Below are positions 6,061-8,628 of a stretch of 8,628 nt of DNA, piece by piece. The stretch is from the NCBI GenBank assembly GCA_020860745.1, contig JAJBTR010000090.1:1-8628 (forward strand), in the 5' to 3' direction. The translations under genes and the position numbers were made by a program. The notes beneath the pieces are model-generated. The model was not told the DNA's origin and made no database searches. It saw only the letters and a program-made list of their open reading frames with translations. The DNA comes from Lachnospiraceae bacterium. Lineage in GTDB: Bacteria; Bacillota; Clostridia; Lachnospirales; Lachnospiraceae. The number at the start of each line of letters is the position of its first letter. The stretch's first letter is position 1.

Positions 6061-6900
6061 TTACAGTACCAGCTGGAGACTGTCCAGGACGCGGATATGT
6101 TCTTCTCCCGATGTGACCAGGTAGATCCGGGTGGTTTCCATAGAGCTGTGACCCAGCACATCCGCCAGTTTCGCCACGTCATGGGTTGCTTTGTAAAAAC
6201 AGCGGGCAAATAGATGCCGCAGGTTGTGCGGGAATACTTTTCCTGCATCGACGTCAGCCGAACCGCAGAGTGATTTCATCTCGGTCCAGACCTGTTTCCG
6301 TGACATGGCGTTACCATTTCTGCTGAGAAAAATCGGACCGGACGTGATCTTATGTTTCCCGGCATAGCGCTTTAGCTTCCTGCATAGTTTTTCCGGGAGT
6401 AAAATCGTTCTGTTTTTCCCTTTCAGATCAATATCTGCCCGCCCGCGTTCCACAGCTTCGACTGTGATGTATTTCAGTTCGCTGGCACGGATACCGACAG
6501 AACAGATCGTTTCCATGGCGTAATAAAGACGCTCGTTCCCATGTCTTTTCGCCGTGTGCAGCAGTTTGTTGTATTCGCCCCGGCTGATTTCTTTTTTCAC
6601 AGAACAGAAAGCGCGCCGCTGTACCTTGAGATGTCTGATCCGGCATCCCTCAATCCCGGCGTATGTCATCCAGGAATTGACAGCGGAAAGCACACCGTTA
6701 ACCGTACTCGCCGTCTGCGACTGAAGCAGATAATCCCGGTAGTCGGTCAGCTGCTGTTTACCAAAGTTTCTCCCGTCCAGCCAGAGCATCAGCTTCCGCA
6801 GAATAGAAGAATACTTCTCTATCGTAGCTTTCGATTTCTCGTCTTCTTTGAGATTATGAACAAACTCTGCAATAATGTGTTCCGTGATGATGATTTCCAT
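6061..6900 (-). CDS. Tyrosine site-specific recombinase (XerC/D-like integrase family), probable switch invertase
   Basis: 279 residues, a full-length and apparently active enzyme. Residues 1-85 form a SAM-like N-terminal DNA-binding domain (KATIEKYSSILRKLMLWL, 24-41). The catalytic domain carries the complete set: R138 in VGIRASEL, a lysine in the beta-hairpin (K160 or K162), H225 and R228 in HNLRH, H251 in LGHSSMETT, and nucleophile Y260. The ATG at 6898-6900 has an AGGGGGG ribosome binding site. It has no arm-binding extension like lambda Int, which fits simple invertases and Xer-type enzymes. No att sites, excisionase or cargo genes are nearby, while two perfect inverted sites lie 132 bp and about 385 bp past its stop. 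Inversion of the adjacent promoter is therefore the most likely job; action at other sites in the genome is possible. Confidence 0.92.
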   Translation of the reverse strand: MEIIITEHIIAEFVHNLKEDEKSKATIEKYSSILRKLMLWLDGRNFGKQQLTDYRDYLLQSQTASTVNGVLSAVNSWMTYAGIEGCRIRHLKVQRRAFCSVKKEISRGEYNKLLHTAKRHGNERLYYAMETICSVGIRASELKYITVEAVERGRADIDLKGKNRTILLPEKLCRKLKRYAGKHKITSGPIFLSRNGNAMSRKQVWTEMKSLCGSADVDAGKVFPHNLRHLFARCFYKATHDVAKLADVLGHSSMETTRIYLVTSGEEHIRVLDSLQLVL

Positions 6901-6932
6901 GGTAGCCCCCCTGTTTCTCTTTCTAGTATTGA

Positions 6933-6938
6933 ATTATA
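6933..6938 (-). promoter_or_regulatory. Putative -10 element of the recombinase gene
   Basis: Perfect TATAAT on the minus strand. The best -35 spacing (16-18 bp) gives only weak matches such as TTAATC, so activity may be low or need an activator. Predicted start near 6926 would give a leader of about 26 nt with the ribosome binding site. A separate TTGACA (minus, 7023-7018) lacks a good -10 at proper spacing. Confidence 0.5.
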
Positions 6939-7048
6939 CCCGCAAATTCACCGATTAAGGCTGCGTTTTTGTCAGAATCCGAACTCATCTTTTATTTTCC
7001 GGAAAACAGGGTGGGTTTGTCAACAGATGAAATACGGGAAAATAGCGC

Positions 7049-7095
7049 AAAAATGCATCGATTGAGAATGATTCATCCCCAGCCGATGCATTTTT
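7049..7095. terminator. Bidirectional intrinsic terminator separating the polysaccharide unit from the rpn gene
   Basis: AAAAATGCATCG (7049-7060) pairs perfectly with CGATGCATTTTT (7084-7095), loop of 23 bases, with T-runs on both strands beyond the GC part. It follows the rpn stop by about 60 bp on the minus strand, so it should end rpn transcripts and insulate the recombinase gene from read-through. It can also stop rightward transcripts. Confidence 0.88.
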
Positions 7096-7154
7096 TATTA
7101 TTCTAGCATTTATCTCATGCCTGAAATCAGATATAAAATTACTTCATCTACAAA

Positions 7155-7334
7155 CTATGCCTGATATTTCGCCCGCTCGGAATCTGGTATTTTCAGGGCA
7201 TCCATCGCCTGCTCCAGAGATAATTTTAAAGTTTCCATGATATTATGTAAGCTTTCCTCTCGACCTTCCTCTCGACCTTTTTCCAAACCTTTTTCCAAAC
7301 CTTCTTCAATCAACATCTGTCCTAATCTCGTCAT
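7155..7334 (-). CDS. Internal in-frame ORF: RpnS-like C-terminal small protein
   Basis: A 59-residue product (MTRLGQMLIEEG...KYQA) would arise from the ATG at 7332-7334 inside the rpn frame. The bases before it read AGGAAAGGAG then five bases then ATG, a very strong Shine-Dalgarno at good spacing. In E. coli, rpn genes encode such C-terminal products from internal starts, and these small proteins neutralise the full-length toxin. The same tail is present as an independent gene at 8421-8618, which supports the idea that it works alone. Start signals are seen; expression and antitoxin role are inferred. Confidence 0.55.
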   Translation of the reverse strand: MTRLGQMLIEEGLEKGLEKGREEGREESLHNIMETLKLSLEQAMDALKIPDSERAKYQA

Positions 7335-8003
7335 TGCGACTCCTTTCCTCACATCTTCCATATCCAGATTTTCCAAAAACTTCTCTGCCATTGTATAGAT
7401 CACCGCCTCAAGTTTGTCGATACAGCCCTGATCTGCAAAATCTTTCCTTGCCTCACGAATAATGGCAAAGGACTCAAGGATTCGATCCTTTTGCGCCATT
7501 GCTCCGTCCATAAGCGGCACTAACGTAAGCGGAACCAGATCCTCCTTTGCCAGTGTCTCCCCTGCTTCCATTTTTTCCCGCAGTTCCCGAATCACGCAAT
7601 CCGCGCTTTTGTCCTGCATAATAATAGGGCAGACCCGGTATGTGTTAGCACCTTCCGTAAATAATGTCATCGGATTGCGGATTCCGCCGGAGAATAATAC
7701 ATAGGTCGTAACCGGAACGCCATGTTGATAACTCAGGTTCGCTTCATAAGCCCGGAACCGCCTGAGATCCTCTTTTCCCCCGTTGGTGCTCTGAAACTCA
7801 AAGTGTTTCCAACTTCCGTCCTCCATGACCAGGTTAAAATCCTCATAGGATTTGTGGAGCTCCAGCTGTACAGTCTCCGTCGGAGCCGAGTGAACCACTT
7901 TCCCCGGTATCCCCAGATACGGAAGCAACTCATCCGCAAAAAACTGCATCATGACTTTCAAAGCTGCATCTTCATGTTGTGAATTTTTGTTTTCCTTCTC
8001 CAA
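7155..8003 (-). CDS. Rpn-family PD-(D/E)XK nuclease (recombination-promoting nuclease/putative transposase)
   Basis: About 282 residues from the chosen TTG. Rpn proteins are DNA endonucleases related to transposase PD-(D/E)XK domains; E. coli members act in phage defence as toxins. N-terminal QHEDAALKVMMQFF leads to the nuclease core, where YEDFNL gives an acidic residue (D55) and FEFQST gives the E-x-Q pair (E69, Q71). Middle blocks TTYVLFSGGIRNP and KEDLVPLTLVPLM are typical of the Clostridia family. The tail has four tetrapeptide repeats (LEKG, LEKG, REEG, REES) and a helical IMETLKLSLEQAMDALKIP segment. Start choice: TTG at 8001-8003 with AAAGGA about 6 bases upstream. ATG 8034-8036 and TTG 8076-8078 are in-frame alternatives that add residues unlike the family. 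An internal ribosome binding site and ATG lie at 7334. Confidence 0.85.
   Translation of the reverse strand: MEKENKNSQHEDAALKVMMQFFADELLPYLGIPGKVVHSAPTETVQLELHKSYEDFNLVMEDGSWKHFEFQSTNGGKEDLRRFRAYEANLSYQHGVPVTTYVLFSGGIRNPMTLFTEGANTYRVCPIIMQDKSADCVIRELREKMEAGETLAKEDLVPLTLVPLMDGAMAQKDRILESFAIIREARKDFADQGCIDKLEAVIYTMAEKFLENLDMEDVRKGVAMTRLGQMLIEEGLEKGLEKGREEGREESLHNIMETLKLSLEQAMDALKIPDSERAKYQA
7256..7303. repeat. Four 12-bp tandem repeat units encoding tetrapeptide repeats in the Rpn tail
   Basis: Two exact copies of CCTCTCGACCTT (7256-7279) followed by two exact copies of TTTCCAAACCTT (7280-7303) on the plus strand. They encode REEG-type and LEKG-type repeats of the Rpn tail on the minus strand. 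Twelve-base units keep the frame, so slippage would change linker length only. Confidence 0.9.
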
Positions 8004-8094
8004 AAACTGTCCTTTCCGCAAGCACAGAAAAAACATTTCTATATCCCCAACTATAGCAGAAAAATGATGATTGGACAATGGCTTTTGCTCTTTT

Positions 8095-8142
8095 TGTTAT
8101 AGTAAATCAGCTACACCTGTTTTGGTCATGTTATGGTAAATC
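8095..8142. repeat. Pair of 14-bp direct repeats upstream of rpn
   Basis: TGTTATAGTAAATC (8095-8108) and TGTTATGGTAAATC (8129-8142), 13 of 14 identical, start-to-start distance 34 bp (about three helical turns). They lie in the predicted rpn leader or promoter-proximal region, and could be an operator. No regulator is identified. Confidence 0.55.
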
Positions 8143-8366
8143 GTCCGAACACGGATAGAAAAACAAGAACCAAAAGATTATAATCTGCCGTCTGTGGATC
8201 AGACAGCGATACTGCCGCAGTCTGGAATATTCTGTTCTTCTGCTGTAACCATTGCCTGATGATAAGATAACATAATTATACGCCCGACGCAACCCTGTTT
8301 TCTCATTTAAAATTTGTAAAAATCAAACACTTTTTCAAACATTATATACAGTTTCTCGAAAGAATA

Positions 8367-8375
8367 TGCTACAAT
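8367..8375 (+). promoter_or_regulatory. Extended -10 promoter of the small Rpn-tail gene
   Basis: TGCTACAAT: a TGn extension (8367-8369) followed by TACAAT (8370-8375). The -35 region is poor, as is common for extended -10 promoters. Predicted start near 8382, about 40 nt before the ATG and almost exactly where similarity to the rpn gene begins. Confidence 0.5.
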
Positions 8376-8420
8376 GTCTCTGGAAAATCCGGATATGGCA
8401 GATGTGGGGAGGGAGCCGCG

Positions 8421-8618
8421 ATGACGAGATTAGGACAGATGTTGATTGAAGAAGGTTGGGAAAAAGGTCAAACAAAAGGTCGTGAGGAAGGTCGTGAGGA
8501 AATCCGAATGGAAAGCTTGCGTAATATCATGGAAACCTTAAAATTATCTCCGGAGCAGGCGATGGATGCCCTGAAAATTCCGGATTCTGAGCGGACGAAA
8601 TATCAATCATCGTTGTAG
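8421..8618 (+). CDS. Stand-alone Rpn C-terminal tail protein (RpnS-like), 65 residues
   Basis: The protein starts MTRLGQMLIEEG and ends SERTKYQSSL. It is nearly identical to the last 59 residues of the Rpn protein encoded divergently at 7155-8003, with differences concentrated in the charged repeats (EKGQ, TKGR, REEG, REEI here). GGGAGGGAG lies five bases before the ATG, and an extended -10 promoter lies about 45 bases upstream. DNA similarity continues some 40 bp upstream of the ATG (the LENPDM region), but one base is missing just before the start codon, so the upstream codons are out of frame while the ribosome binding site is kept. It may be a functional solitary antitoxin-like peptide or the remnant of a decayed second rpn copy. 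Intact start signals, conserved frame and good stop favour a working small gene. Confidence 0.65.
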   Translation: MTRLGQMLIEEGWEKGQTKGREEGREEIRMESLRNIMETLKLSPEQAMDALKIPDSERTKYQSSL

Positions 8619-8628
8619 AGGTGTATAT

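Larger units (their letters stand above)
8004..8420. other. Divergent intergenic region between rpn and its tail duplicate
   Basis: About 417 bp with no convincing gene. It holds a TATAAT on the minus strand (8182-8177), a possible -10 for rpn with a weak -35; two 14-bp direct repeats close to the rpn start; dyad-rich sequence at 8186-8218 (GTCTG tggat CAGAC); and the extended -10 promoter of the small downstream ORF. Homology to the rpn reading frame starts only near 8380, so the rest is unrelated to the long gene. Confidence 0.6.

Noticed and set aside
6061..6900. The recombinase as integrase of a mobile element or prophage
   Set aside because: No attachment-site duplications, excisionase, relaxase or phage genes are in the window; perfect inverted sites next door explain it better.
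6541..7065. 174-codon plus-strand open frame
   Set aside because: Mostly antisense to the recombinase gene and its promoter region; no family features and no start signals.
8226..8237. Half-site resembling the switch repeat (AATATTCTGT) near rpn
   Set aside because: Only one arm matches; the partner arm is missing and no inverted mate is nearby, so a second crossover site is not supported.
1..8628. CRISPR array, tRNA or rRNA genes
   Set aside because: No regularly spaced repeats with spacers and no tRNA- or rRNA-like segments were seen on either strand by eye.

Overview
The window looks like chromosomal DNA from a low-to-moderate GC Gram-positive bacterium of the class Clostridia, most likely a gut Lachnospiraceae. 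The evidence is a LoaP-type NusG paralogue at the head of a polysaccharide locus, a Clostridia-style Rpn/PD-(D/E)XK protein with a lysine/glutamate-rich repeat tail, strong purine-rich Shine-Dalgarno sites, and frequent TTG or GTG starts. The genus cannot be set from the sequence alone.

Layout. Positions 1-4790 (minus strand, read right to left) are a surface-polysaccharide operon. In transcription order it holds a DegT-type aminotransferase (PglE/EpsN-like), a monotopic phosphoglycosyl transferase (PglC/EpsL-like), a left-handed beta-helix acetyltransferase (PglD/EpsM-like), a GT4 and a GT2 glycosyltransferase, and the first 43 codons of a probable EpsG-type membrane polymerase cut by the window edge. 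The first three are the late steps of N,N'-diacetylbacillosamine (or similar amino-sugar) priming. The matching 4,6-dehydratase is not in the window. Upstream is a 258-bp gap with a strong hairpin plus U-tract, and then loaP (5049-5600), a processive antiterminator.

The main discovery is upstream of loaP. Two perfect 20-bp inverted repeats (5657-5676 and 5909-5928) enclose 232 bp with a near-consensus sigma-A promoter (TTGACT-N17-GATAAT, 5844-5872). A complete tyrosine recombinase gene (6061-6900) lies next to it. Each repeat is itself an 8-bp dyad around an asymmetric 4-bp centre, as expected of a tyrosine-recombinase crossover site. The promoter points away from loaP in this molecule, so it appears to be captured in the OFF state; inversion would place the promoter about 105 nt upstream of the loaP start codon. 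The predicted circuit is: recombinase flips promoter, promoter drives LoaP, LoaP lets polymerase pass the leader terminator, glycan operon is expressed. The logic parallels the Bacteroides Mpi/UpxY capsule system but uses Firmicutes parts.

Positions 7049-7095 hold a bidirectional terminator that closes this unit. To its right is an Rpn-family nuclease gene (7155-8003, minus). It contains a well-formed internal start site for its 59-residue C-terminal tail. About 400 bp further on, on the opposite strand, is a free-standing 65-residue copy of that same tail (8421-8618) with its own promoter-like element and Shine-Dalgarno. This suggests an intragenic antitoxin plus a solitary duplicate of it.
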